Origin: Sphingomonas naphthae
Lineage (GTDB): Bacteria > Pseudomonadota > Alphaproteobacteria > Sphingomonadales > Sphingomonadaceae
Direction of reading: 5' to 3'
Assembly (NCBI RefSeq): GCF_028607085.1
Contig: NZ_CP117413.1
Span: 62,001 to 126,000 of the forward strand
Length of the DNA: 64,000 nucleotides
A program made the position numbers and the translations under genes. The notes beneath the pieces are model-generated. The model did not search any database, was not told the DNA's origin, and saw nothing but the letters and a program-made list of their open reading frames with translations. Shown piece by piece: positions 35,438 through 44,849 of the stretch (the stretch's first letter is position 1; the number at the start of each line of letters is the position of its first letter).

Positions 35438-35836
35438 TTAATTGGGAAAATGAATTCCGCAAAGCTTGTTACCGTCGGGGTCACGAAAATAAGCCAGTTC
35501 GATCGTTCCCATGTTTGCTGTATCGCGGGGCCCAGGGGCCGCCTCGATCGATGTGCCGCCAGCAGACACTGCGACGTCGTGAAGCCGCTTTACTTGCTCA
35601 GGTGAGTCGCACGAAAAAGCGACGGTGGCACCATTTGCTACCGTCGCCGGTTCATCGTTAATAGGCTGCGTAACGATGAAATTCGTACCAGCGCCATTTC
35701 CGTAAATGAGGCGTGTGTGGCCACTGTCGGCTATGTTTGGCGTTGCCTCGCCCATGCCCAGGACACCAAGCACTTCATTGTAGAAGCGTTTGGATCGCTC
35801 AATGTCGTTCGATCCAATCATCGTGTGGAAAAGCAC
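35438..35836 (-). CDS. VOC-superfamily (glyoxalase/bleomycin-resistance-like) protein
   Basis: 132 residues with the paired beta-alpha-beta-beta-beta modules: MLFHTMIGSNDIERSKRFYN at the start and AYFRDPDGNKLCGIHF at the end, each carrying candidate metal ligands (His4, Glu near 113). The substrate is unknown. It stands alone, with no operon partners. Confidence 0.85.
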   Translation of the reverse strand: MLFHTMIGSNDIERSKRFYNEVLGVLGMGEATPNIADSGHTRLIYGNGAGTNFIVTQPINDEPATVANGATVAFSCDSPEQVKRLHDVAVSAGGTSIEAAPGPRDTANMGTIELAYFRDPDGNKLCGIHFPN

Positions 35837-36237
35837 TTGTTTTCTCCCATAGCGTAGCAGCCGTTATGACGCTCAGCCGACGCGGGCGATAGGGTAAATC
35901 GCTGCTGCTCCGCCACTCTGACGTTATTTGCGGTCGCAGGCGGAGCCGGCCAATTGCCCGACTGCTTGCCCCGGCATGGTCTCGGTCCTAATATCCAGAA
36001 GCAGCAGGGATAGAGTAGAAGCCTGGAGACAAGGCATACGATCCTCATCTATCTTATGCTGCTCTTGCGAGCAACGAATGGGCATCGTCTGCGATACCGC
36101 TGCCTCATCTCCGAATTTTCGGTCCGATAATATATCTTATGTTAAATTTATCAGTGACTTATGACTGAACTGCTCATCGTTGAACCCGATGGTCGTGTAT
36201 ACCGCGATATTCACTGCACTGCAAAGATCCCACCGTT
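35837..36237. other. intergenic region with an AT-rich patch and a 27-codon open frame
   Basis: No recognised gene. The segment around 36115-36160 is markedly AT-rich, and it is followed by a short plus-strand frame, 36161-36244, reading MTELLIVEPDGRVYRDIHCT and seven more residues before a stop inside the end of the neighbouring minus-strand gene. It looks like the truncated beginning of a former gene and could mark an insertion boundary. Confidence 0.35.
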
Positions 36238-36789
36238 TCAGTAGCTGCCCGCCAACGCAAGCCGCACGTCCGCCGCGATTGTGTAGACGACTTCGCGCTG
36301 CGCGCCCCGATTGTGGTGGTCGACGCGATACCCCTGATAATGACGATGCAGCAATCCAGCGCGCACAAGATCGGATACAGCACGGCTAACGTTCGTCCGA
36401 CCGGATCGCAGGATGCGCGCTTCGATTTCCTCGTCCTGCTGCTGAGTCAAATCGCCCGCATTCTCCGAGCCGTCCGCCTTTGCCATTAGTTCCAACCGGA
36501 CCGCTGCAATCATGGCCGTACGGCGACAGTCCCGGTTGGCCAGCGGCGCCAGTGCTTGGCAAAGCCAATCACGAACCGGAATCTGGTCGGCATCGCTTCG
36601 AACATAGGGTCCGAGATTGCCATCCTCCCCTGCGGCCTTGGCGATCAGGTTGAGGATGAGCAGAACATACCGCGGACGCTTCGACACCTGCGATACGCGG
36701 TTGACCAGATCCGGCAGCGCGACGGTCGGCAGCGACGCAGGCTGGGGTGCTTGTTGGATATGGTCAAACAGATCAGCTTGGTGGAACAT
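36238..36789 (-). CDS. hypothetical protein with a C-terminal winged-helix-like region
   Basis: 183 residues, not assigned to a family. The middle and C-terminal parts (LILNLIAKAAGEDGNLGPYV, then SGRTNVSRAVSDLVRAGLLH RHYQGYRVDHH as separate stretches) look like a small winged-helix domain with a beta-wing. The N-terminus is low in structure (QQAPQPASLPTVALP). The start is 65 bp from a perfect 19-bp inverted repeat, so autoregulation is plausible. It reads away from the GHKL-ATPase/helicase pair and could be its transcriptional control gene. Confidence 0.65.
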   Translation of the reverse strand: MFHQADLFDHIQQAPQPASLPTVALPDLVNRVSQVSKRPRYVLLILNLIAKAAGEDGNLGPYVRSDADQIPVRDWLCQALAPLANRDCRRTAMIAAVRLELMAKADGSENAGDLTQQQDEEIEARILRSGRTNVSRAVSDLVRAGLLHRHYQGYRVDHHNRGAQREVVYTIAADVRLALAGSY

Positions 36790-36853
36790 AGCAGGAATCT
36801 AGCACAGGCGGTTCAGCTGTGAATCCCCCTAAAACACCCTTCCCCAACAAAAA

Positions 36854-36896
36854 TCACCAGTGTCACTTTACCACGCGGGTAAAGTGACACTGGTGA
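36854..36896. repeat. perfect 19-bp inverted repeat between divergent genes
   Basis: The left arm at 36854-36872 and right arm at 36878-36896 are exact reverse complements (arm core CACCAGTGTCACTTTACC) around a 5-bp spacer. There is no T-run, and it lies between two divergently read genes, so it is better read as an operator or recombination-related site than as a terminator. Confidence 0.75.
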
Positions 36897-37027
36897 CGCA
36901 GCGACTATCGATCGTGATGAACATCAACAAACGACTTGAGTCCCACGTACTCCATTGGCACCCTCCGCATCGGGGGTAATGATTGGATGAGAGGTTTTAA
37001 GAGCAGCAGCGAGGTCATCGCTGATTC

Positions 37028-40000
37028 ATGAAGTCGGACAACCCAATCGAGCAGCGTTACGAAGCCGACTTGCTCGGCAACATCCAGCAGGCACTCGCGG
37101 GTCTCCAGGGCTTCGAGGTCATGGCGCTCGAACTCATCCAAAACGCCGACGACGCGGGCGCCGCCGAGATGCGGTTCGATGTCAGGCGCGGCGGCCTCCA
37201 CGTCTGGAACAGCGCGAAATTCAGTAGCTGCGGGCTGTCGGAGCACGTCTGCCCCATGATCGAGACGGACGGCAGACCGTGTAATTTTCACGCGATCTCG
37301 AAGATGGGTAGCCGCAACAAGATCAGTGTCGGCTCGCAGATCGGACGCTTCGGCATCGGATTCGTTTCCGTCTACCAGATCACCGACGGCCCGACAGTCC
37401 GCTCGCTGGACCTTGAGATGCGCCTCGACCCGCTCCGTGGCCGCAGCCCCGCGCGAAAGGTAGCACCAGTCGTAGGCACGGAGTTCGACCTGCCATGGGC
37501 GGATCGGCCATCGCCAACGCGGGCCGGACTTCGCGCCTCTCCGACGCCGGCCGACGTCGTGGATATCATGGTCGAGCGCCTGCGCTTCGCGCTCGAGGGT
37601 GGGCTGATCTTCCTTCGCAACCTTACGCACGTCGAGCTCTTGATCGAAGGCGCCCTCGACCAGGCCATCACGATCCGCCGGAGAGACAACCATTTGGTGA
37701 TCCGTCGGGAGCCCGATGGCCGGGAGACCCAGTGGCGCATCATCACAGCCGATGCGCAAGGATTGGTTGACGAGCGTGACCTCCGGGGGCGCTTCGCGAT
37801 GCTGTCGGAACTAGACCGCGACACCAAGGTCAGCATCGCGATTCCGCTCTCGGACGACCGGGTCGATGGCCTCGTCTACGCCTTCCTCCCGACCGAGCAG
37901 CCGACGCGATTGCCCTTCCACGTCAACGCCGACTTCTTTCCTCGGCCGGACCGCCGATCGATCGTGCTCGGCGGAGAGCAGCATGACCGGCACTGGAACG
38001 AGGCGATGCTCCAGACTGCCGCCACGGCCGTGGCCGAGGATTTCGGGGAACTCACCGGATTGCTCGGCGCGCGTCGGCTCTGGGCGCTAATAGGGGCGGC
38101 GCACGCAATCCGCGAGGATCAGGCCTTCGGTTGTTTCTGGGCGGCGTTCTCTGAAGCCGCGGCCCTCCACGAATGCGCGTGGACGGTCGGAGAACAATGG
38201 GCGTCGATCGCCTCGACCCTGCTCGCACCTTCCGTGCTTGGCGCGAGCGAGCTCATCGCGCTCGAGGCCGTCGGCATCGGTATCATGCACCCTGACCTGA
38301 GGAGCAGCTGGTCCGCCTTGCAGGCGCTGGGCTCGAAGTCGCTTATGCTTTCCTCAGTCGTGGCGGGGCTCGAGGCCTACGCGGCGGCTGGGTCGGACTG
38401 GGATGCCGATCACCGGCAGGACCTGTGGAGCGCCGTCGGCAAGATGCTCGCCGCACTGCCGAAACCTTTGGCGATGCAGTCGCTGCAGACCAGACTGAAG
38501 GCCGTTCCATTTCTCTCAGACGATCGCGGTCAGCCCGCCAGCGGTTCAAGGCTCAGGATCCTGCCCCAGGGCGTTGATCGTGCGAGGATCGGCACATTGG
38601 CGCCCGGCGTGGCGATCGTCGACCAGCGGGTTCTGAGCGTTCCGCTGGTTGCCGCCCTCGTCCCAACGCTCGATCTCGCCGAAGTGGCGCGAGCTCTGGC
38701 GTCCGTGATCGCGACGCAGGACGACGCGGCGCGGATCATCGGCGAGACGGACGACGAAGTACGCGACTTCTATGCGACCCTTGTGGCACTGCCGCGCAGG
38801 CCGACGGACACCGTGGCGCTGGCCGCGCTTACACAGGTCCCGATCCTTCGCACGCATGAGACGTTCGCCGCGCCGGCCCGGGCGCTGCTGCCCGGCGGAT
38901 TCGTCGATCCCGTCGGCCACCTGTCGGTGGTTGAGGCGGCGCTGATGGGCCCGGCGATGCGCGAGTTCGCCGAAACCGCGCTCGAGGTGCGCGTGCTGTC
39001 CTTCGGCGAATTCATACGCCGCCATCTCAGCGACCTCGTCGCAGCCGACCCGACCCGCGACCAGTATCGCGCACTGATGCGCGAGATTGCTGGTCATTGG
39101 CACGAGCTCGCGTCCGCTGGCGCGCTCGACCTTCTTCGGCGAGCGGCCTTCATCCGCACGCGAGACGGCGGGTTCGCCGAACCGGGTGACTGCTATTTCA
39201 GGACCGCGGAACTCGAGACCCTGCTAGGCGAGGACCAGTCACGCTGGGTGGAAGACGACTGGATACCCCGCGATAGTTTGCCAGTGCTTCAGGACCTTTT
39301 CGAGACGCATCTCGGCATGCCTCGTCGCGCATCGATCAATCATGTCGTCGCCCGGATGGACCATCTGGTTTCCTTCGATCTGTCGGAACGGACGTCGCGC
39401 GCGGTCAATAGCGTCGCACGACACCTCATCGATCGAATGAGGACGCTGTCCCAGGCGGACCGGATCAGTCTGCAGCGGCTGCGCACGCTCGCCTGGATAC
39501 CTGCCCTGCTCGATGGAGAGCCCACCGGAACTTGGCATCTGCCGGGCGCGGTGCACAGACCCTTCCAGGCGGCGGGCTTCGCGTCGCAGGCGCGGGTCGC
39601 GGATCTACCCGTTTTTCGTCGAACCGCCGCTGGGCAGGCGCTGCCCGATTTCCTGACATTGATCGGCATGCCGGATCTGCCGCCGCTCGACGTGGTGGTG
39701 GCCCATCTCGAGCATTGCATGGCGACGGGGCGGCAGGTGTCTGACGTCACCTATCAGATCCTGAGCACCGGCCTCGACCGTCCCGAAGCAGCTGCGATCG
39801 AGCGGCTGCGCGGCAGGCCGTTCATCTGGGCGCCTGCACTCAAGACGTTCCTAGATGCCGATCACGTCTTTTGGGAGGCTCCGCCGTTCCGCGCGCACTG
39901 GCATCCCGCATCGACATTGATGATGCAACGCGCCGCACTTTATCGTGAACTGGACGTCGTCGACGTGCCGGAGGTGCGGCACTACGCCTTGCTTGCCTGC

Positions 40001-41884
40001 GAACTCGCCCAACGGGCCGAACGCTCGGCAGCCGACCTCGCCGTCCATCAGGCCTGCCTCGCGTATCTCGCGAACGCCCTGGACGCTGGCGACGTGGGGG
40101 CGGACGACGCCATCGCTGAGCTGCACGACACGTCCTCGCTGATCAGCCTTGAAGGGGACCCTGTCGATCCGGCCGACGCTATCTGGTGCGACGCCGACTG
40201 GCTCGCCGCGCCGTTCGCCGGCGCGCTCGACCATGCTCTCGTGGCGACGCCGCCATGCCGGCCAGCGACTGCAGCCCGGCTGTTCCGAGCGCTCCGCTCT
40301 GATCGCCTGTCGCGCATCGCTCGGCTCGTGCTGGGGGCTGAGCCCGACCGAACGCCGTGCAAGGCAGCGGACGGATTGCTTGCTGAACGTGGCGATCTGC
40401 TGCTCTGGCTGACGGGCGATGCGAAAACGAGAGTCCGTCTTTTCGCCGAACTGGCGCAACTGACAGTCCAGACCAGCTCATCGCTCCAGGTCTTGGCCGA
40501 ACTGCCAGAATCGACGCCGCCCGCGCGGTCCGCACCATCCGTTGCGCCCGCTTTCTACGAAGCCGCGACCGCGACGCTACACGTCGCGGTGGGCCAACAG
40601 GCCGAACTGGACTGGAGCTCGGCTTTCCGTGCGCTCTTCTCCCACTTGGACATGCTCGCGACGGAAGCCGACGCACGCCATTTGCCGATCACCGCGCTGA
40701 TGATCATGACCTCTCCGAGCCGCGCGAGCGCCGAGCATGTGCTGCGCACCGCCGGGTTCGCACCGCCTGCCGACCACAATCTCGATGGGTTGGAAGGCAC
40801 TCCCGGATTTGACGCATTCGAGGATGTCCTGTCTCCAGACGAGATTGATGCCAATGGCGAGGCGGCTGACGGCGACGACGATGCGGTGACCGAGGAAGAG
40901 CAGGACGCCAGCTCCAACGAAACTGAGCGGAACGAAGGCGCAACCCACGACGATGCGGATCAGGAGCAACCTGCGCAGGGAGATGACTGGGACGACGATG
41001 AGCCGTTCCGTTCGAAGAAGGCGACAGGTGACTTCGGCAAGGGTTCGGAGCGGAGCACATCTGATCCATCGGCTGTCCAGTCGGGGATTGGCCAACCGGG
41101 CTGGACCGGTGGCGGCGGGGGTGGCTCAGGAACGGGCGGCGGTGCTGGCGGCGGCCGAGCGCCGCACGCTGGCCTAGGAACGCAATCGAGTGGTGGCGTC
41201 AGTCCGGGTGGAGCGTCGACGCAGGCCGGTGGCGAGCCACGCGAGCGGCAGACGCGGCGCAGCCGCCTGCTCGCCTACGTTGCAACGAGTGCGCATGCCG
41301 CGTCGCTGGAACAGTCGACTCCATCGGAGCGCGAGCGGGTCGAGCTCGCGCAGGTTGATGTCGCGGCGATCGAGGCGGTCCTTCGCTACGAGCGCGCCAA
41401 GGGGCGCGAGCCGGAGGAGCAGGCGCATAACAACCCGGGCTTCGACATCCGGTCGATGTCGGCGGGGGGTGTCGTCGCACGGCTGATCGAGGTTAAGGGG
41501 CTAACCAGCGACTGGACCGAGCGCGGCGTGCGGCTCTCGAGCGTCCAGTTCGCTATGGCGCGCGAGCATCCCGAAGCCTTCTGGATCTACGTCGTCGAGA
41601 ACGCACGCGACCCGGATCGCCAGGTGGTGCACGCGATCGCAAATCCGTTTGCCAAGGTCACCGAGTACTGGTTCGACCACGGCTGGCGCGACGTCCGGGA
41701 GGAGTCGGCGAGCGCTCGTGAGTTGCGCCTTCGGGCCGGAGAGCGCATCAGGCATAGCCACTACGGAATGGGCGTGATCGAGCGGGTCGAACTTCGCACC
41801 GTTCCACAATACGTCACGATTCGCTTCCGGATCGATGGGCTCAAGAGGCTGCCGTTCAATTCCCTTCTGACCTTTCCGACCTGA
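37028..41884 (+). CDS. large GHKL/Hsp90-like (sacsin-type) ATPase with DUF3883 nuclease-like and tudor-like C-terminal domains
   Basis: 1618 residues. The N-terminal 120 or so contain the Bergerat ATP-binding fold: ELIQNADDAGA (35-45, with the Mg-binding Asn), GGLHVWNSAKF (55-65) and GRFGIGFVSVYQITD (106-120), as in sacsin and Hsp90-like repeats. A long helical middle follows without a recognised family. From about residue 1265 there is a very acidic linker, then a Gly-rich spacer near 1358-1378. Residues about 1465-1530 resemble DUF3883, with FDI and ARLIEVKG matching a PD-(D/E)XK D...EXK core. The end (GERIRHSHYGMGVIERVEL to LTFPT, about 1570-1618) resembles the UvrD/CarD-type tudor fold. 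The next gene begins 2 bp after the stop, so the two form a unit. Candidate nuclease/ATPase of a defence system; function inferred. Confidence 0.85.
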   Translation: MKSDNPIEQRYEADLLGNIQQALAGLQGFEVMALELIQNADDAGAAEMRFDVRRGGLHVWNSAKFSSCGLSEHVCPMIETDGRPCNFHAISKMGSRNKISVGSQIGRFGIGFVSVYQITDGPTVRSLDLEMRLDPLRGRSPARKVAPVVGTEFDLPWADRPSPTRAGLRASPTPADVVDIMVERLRFALEGGLIFLRNLTHVELLIEGALDQAITIRRRDNHLVIRREPDGRETQWRIITADAQGLVDERDLRGRFAMLSELDRDTKVSIAIPLSDDRVDGLVYAFLPTEQPTRLPFHVNADFFPRPDRRSIVLGGEQHDRHWNEAMLQTAATAVAEDFGELTGLLGARRLWALIGAAHAIREDQAFGCFWAAFSEAAALHECAWTVGEQWASIASTLLAPSVLGASELIALEAVGIGIMHPDLRSSWSALQALGSKSLMLSSVVAGLEAYAAAGSDWDADHRQDLWSAVGKMLAALPKPLAMQSLQTRLKAVPFLSDDRGQPASGSRLRILPQGVDRARIGTLAPGVAIVDQRVLSVPLVAALVPTLDLAEVARALASVIATQDDAARIIGETDDEVRDFYATLVALPRRPTDTVALAALTQVPILRTHETFAAPARALLPGGFVDPVGHLSVVEAALMGPAMREFAETALEVRVLSFGEFIRRHLSDLVAADPTRDQYRALMREIAGHWHELASAGALDLLRRAAFIRTRDGGFAEPGDCYFRTAELETLLGEDQSRWVEDDWIPRDSLPVLQDLFETHLGMPRRASINHVVARMDHLVSFDLSERTSRAVNSVARHLIDRMRTLSQADRISLQRLRTLAWIPALLDGEPTGTWHLPGAVHRPFQAAGFASQARVADLPVFRRTAAGQALPDFLTLIGMPDLPPLDVVVAHLEHCMATGRQVSDVTYQILSTGLDRPEAAAIERLRGRPFIWAPALKTFLDADHVFWEAPPFRAHWHPASTLMMQRAALYRELDVVDVPEVRHYALLACELAQRAERSAADLAVHQACLAYLANALDAGDVGADDAIAELHDTSSLISLEGDPVDPADAIWCDADWLAAPFAGALDHALVATPPCRPATAARLFRALRSDRLSRIARLVLGAEPDRTPCKAADGLLAERGDLLLWLTGDAKTRVRLFAELAQLTVQTSSSLQVLAELPESTPPARSAPSVAPAFYEAATATLHVAVGQQAELDWSSAFRALFSHLDMLATEADARHLPITALMIMTSPSRASAEHVLRTAGFAPPADHNLDGLEGTPGFDAFEDVLSPDEIDANGEAADGDDDAVTEEEQDASSNETERNEGATHDDADQEQPAQGDDWDDDEPFRSKKATGDFGKGSERSTSDPSAVQSGIGQPGWTGGGGGGSGTGGGAGGGRAPHAGLGTQSSGGVSPGGASTQAGGEPRERQTRRSRLLAYVATSAHAASLEQSTPSERERVELAQVDVAAIEAVLRYERAKGREPEEQAHNNPGFDIRSMSAGGVVARLIEVKGLTSDWTERGVRLSSVQFAMAREHPEAFWIYVVENARDPDRQVVHAIANPFAKVTEYWFDHGWRDVREESASARELRLRAGERIRHSHYGMGVIERVELRTVPQYVTIRFRIDGLKRLPFNSLLTFPT

Positions 41885-41886
41885 AC

Positions 41887-43590
41887 ATGGCGATCTGCTA
41901 TCCTCCCGCGGAAACCGCCGAGAGCACTTCCGCCGCCGAGCTGAAGCTGTTGCGGGCTTGCGAGAGCAAGCTCGGAGACGACTGGCTCGTGTTCCATTCC
42001 GTAGCCTGGATATCGCGGGCATCGGGCTCGGGCGCGTCCGACGGGGAACTCGATATGCTACTTTGCCATCCCCGGCACGGCATTCTCACCATCGAGGTCA
42101 AGGGCGGCGGGATCGGACTCGACTATCGGACCGGCGACTGGACATCGACTGACCGGAACGGTCGCGTGCACCCCATCAAGAACCCATTTCGTCAGGCCAC
42201 CAAGGCCAAGTACGGCGTCCTGGAGAAGCTCAAGGAAAGCCCGGCCTGGACGCGGCTGGGAATCGCTCGCTTCGTCATTGGACACGCGGTCTTCCTGCCA
42301 GATGTTGGCGACGCTCGGCGACTGGCGGGACCCGATGCTCCGGCCGAAATAACCGGCGACGCTGGCGACCTCGGGCGGCTTGACGAATGGCTGACCCGGG
42401 TGATGGCGTTCTGGGAGGGCGAGGACAGCCGCCGGCACGATCAGATCGGTCCTGGCGGGGTCGCGGTGGTGCGCCAGATCTTTGCACGTTCCGTGGCGGC
42501 AAGGCCGTTGCTGTCGACGCGCATCGGCGAGGAAGAGGTCCGCCGCCTCGAACTAACCCGCCGGCAGATGGCCGTCCTCGATCTGCTGTCGCGACACCGC
42601 CGCGTGGTGATCAGCGGCGGCGCGGGAACGGGCAAGACTCTAATCGCGCGCGAAAAGGCGGAGCGACTCGCGCGTGAAGGGATGCGCACACTCCTGGTCT
42701 GCTACAACCGGCCGCTCGCCGATCATGTGCGCGAGCAGGTGGCGGGGATCGACCTACTGGACGTCGCGTCGTTCCATCAGCTCTGCGATCGCTGGGTAAA
42801 ACGCGCCCACGCCAAGCTTGGTCGTGACCTTATGGCTGAAACCCGAAGGGACTTTCCGGGCGCCGACCACTTCGATGTCATTCTGCCTATGGCCCTGGCC
42901 CTCGCGGTTGATGCGTTCGGTCCGAGATACGACGCTATCGTCGTTGACGAGGCGCAGGACTTCGCGCTCGAGTTCTGGATGCCAATCGAGATGCTGCTGA
43001 CGGGCGGGGAGGACGCGCCGCTCTACATCTTCATCGACGAGAACCAGGACCTCTACCGGCGCGCGACCGAACTGCCAATCAAGACGCCGCCCGCGACGCT
43101 CGACCGGAACTGCCGCAACACGGGGCACATCCACGCCGCGGCTTACCGCTACTACCGCGGCGACGCCGTTGAGGCTCCGGAGATCGAAGGCACGCGGGTG
43201 GAGACGCTTATCGCCGGCGACCTCGCGAAGCAGGCACGGGCGATCGCTGCCACCGTGACCAGGCTCGTAACGGAGGAGGGAGTAGCGCCTCACGACATCG
43301 CCGTGCTGCTGTGCGCGGCCGGCGCCAAGGCGGAAGCCGAGGCGGCGCTGGCGGCTAACGCCATCCCGCGATCGGCTTCTTGGGGCAGGCTGGAGAGCTA
43401 CGGGCAATGTGTGATCACCGTTGACACGGTGGCGCGCTTCAAGGGCTTGGAGCGCGCGGTCGTGATCCTGTGGATCGACGGCTGTGATCCTGCGCTCCAG
43501 CGCGAGACCTTTTACGTCGGCCTGTCGCGAGCCAAGTCCGTTCTCTATCTCTGTGGGACGCAGGACGCCTGCCGGACGGCGATGAAGTGA
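41887..43590 (+). CDS. NERD-nuclease / SF1 (UvrD-like) helicase fusion
   Basis: 567 residues. Residues about 15-130 form a NERD domain with the PD-(D/E)XK-like set Glu18, Asp56 (DGELDM) and Glu70-x-Lys72 (TIEVKGG). From about 235 comes an SF1 motor: Walker A ISGGAGTGKTLI (about 241-252), YNRPLADHVREQ, Walker B VVDEAQDFALEF (about 352), DENQDLY, LDRNCRNT, TVARFKGLERAVVIL and GLSRAK. It lacks the long 2B insertion of UvrD/Rep. It starts 2 bp after the GHKL-ATPase stop. Likely DNA-directed helicase-nuclease partner of that protein. Confidence 0.88.
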   Translation: MAICYPPAETAESTSAAELKLLRACESKLGDDWLVFHSVAWISRASGSGASDGELDMLLCHPRHGILTIEVKGGGIGLDYRTGDWTSTDRNGRVHPIKNPFRQATKAKYGVLEKLKESPAWTRLGIARFVIGHAVFLPDVGDARRLAGPDAPAEITGDAGDLGRLDEWLTRVMAFWEGEDSRRHDQIGPGGVAVVRQIFARSVAARPLLSTRIGEEEVRRLELTRRQMAVLDLLSRHRRVVISGGAGTGKTLIAREKAERLAREGMRTLLVCYNRPLADHVREQVAGIDLLDVASFHQLCDRWVKRAHAKLGRDLMAETRRDFPGADHFDVILPMALALAVDAFGPRYDAIVVDEAQDFALEFWMPIEMLLTGGEDAPLYIFIDENQDLYRRATELPIKTPPATLDRNCRNTGHIHAAAYRYYRGDAVEAPEIEGTRVETLIAGDLAKQARAIAATVTRLVTEEGVAPHDIAVLLCAAGAKAEAEAALAANAIPRSASWGRLESYGQCVITVDTVARFKGLERAVVILWIDGCDPALQRETFYVGLSRAKSVLYLCGTQDACRTAMK

Positions 43591-43799
43591 GCGCTGATAC
43601 GCCGGCTGCGATCACCGGAAAAGGACGCTGATGAACCAGAAATGAGAGGCGGATGAGCGGCCAAATTTTACTGCAGCCACTCCAGCCCAGCTGTGGGTGC
43701 CGTCGACAAGAAGCGGCCGTCGTGCGGAATGCCGTTCGTCGGCCAGGTGAGGAAACACAACGGCTAGAGCAGGATAGAATTTGGCTTCGATAGCCTAGA

Positions 43800-44849
43800 C
43801 TATCTCTTAGCCAGAACTTTCGCCTCCTCGATGCCAGCAGCCGAACGATGCTCCCGTTCCGCTGATCGCTGCCGCGATCGCCGTGGCATGCCGAAGACGT
43901 CCGCCTTGCGTAACAGAATGCGGACGTCATCGCGGATGATCACATCCTGCCGTTTCAGATCGATGGTGATCGACGTCATCGTCTCGGGAAACGGCTGGCG
44001 CCTTCCCGTGAGCGAGAAGAGCGTGGTGCGACGGCGCAGTGGGTCGAGCCGGACTATGTGCTCCTGCTCGATATCGCCCGATAGGTACAGCGCGCACCCG
44101 ACGTAGCACCTCAGCACTCCCTCGAGGTCGGCGACGCGTTCGCTGTCGATGACAAGGCGCCCATCCTCGTCGATCGCACCGAAACCCGCATCAGATGCAC
44201 GCTCCATTGCGGTGACCGTGCGTTGCGGATCGGCAAGCGCGTGGAGATATTCGAGCGCCTGCTCTCCGAATTGCTGCTGGCTACCGAAGTGCTTGCGGAT
44301 GTCGCGCACCATAGCCGGGCTCGGCCGTGCGGCCGTGCGTGACCGATTGAGGATGTTGAGCGCCTGATGCACAAGCAGGTCGTCGCGCCGTTCGGCGGCC
44401 GCTCGCGCGAACAGCTCCGCATCTATGTCCGTGTCCTGGCTGGCCTCGATTGCGCGGGTGAACGACACACGCTCGGCGGCAAGAAGATCATGAACATCTG
44501 ACGGCACCTCGTCGGCATGGGGCAGCCGACCCCGTTCGAGCGCGAAGCCTGCTATTGCATCGATGGCGGTGGCGATACGATCGGCTAGTTGTGGTCTCGC
44601 GACCGCAGTTTTGGCAGGACGATCGGCGCGGTAGGCGCTGGTGGACGCTCGGCGTCCGCGCCGTCGCTCCAGGAGGAAGTCTTGCTCTTCCTCGGGCGAG
44701 CGGAACAGAGCGAAGATGCCTGGCGCCAAGGCGACAGGCTCGACCCCCGTCGCCTGCGTCAACATCGCCTTCAGCTCGGCCTGTTGGAAATACTTCTGGA
44801 AGGTGCCGCGTGCCGTTAGGTAGGGGAAAGGTCCCAGATCAATTTCGCT
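43800..44849 (-). pseudogene. truncated DNA-phosphorothioation-associated methyltransferase-like gene
   Basis: The minus-strand frame is open from 44849 to 43800, but the first ATG is at 44765. Upstream of that, LTARGTFQKYFQQAELKAML continues in frame, and further on come LAPGIFALFRSPEEEQDFLL and LRCYVGCALYLSGDIEQEHI. From memory, GTFQKY, the PGIFYVFRDE-like motif and the later YxGCA motif in this order characterise the Dnd-associated putative methyltransferase family (TIGR04096). The methyltransferase core that should precede GTFQKY is missing (a stop at 44852-44850) and the end after LLRKADVFG is unrelated, so both ends are truncated. No dnd genes are nearby. Moderate confidence in the family, high in its being broken. 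Confidence 0.6.

Noticed and set aside
36854-36896. The 19-bp inverted repeat as a transcription terminator
   Set aside because: It lies in a divergent promoter region, has no T-run on either strand, and neither neighbouring gene ends there.
41887-43590. Identity with the staphylococcal Nhi nuclease-helicase
   Set aside because: Nhi is a standalone protein with a different layout. Here a NERD domain precedes a compact SF1 motor and the gene is coupled to a giant ATPase.
43800-44849. Intact Dnd (DNA phosphorothioation) system
   Set aside because: Only one truncated methyltransferase-like fragment is visible, with no dndBCDE-like genes in the window.
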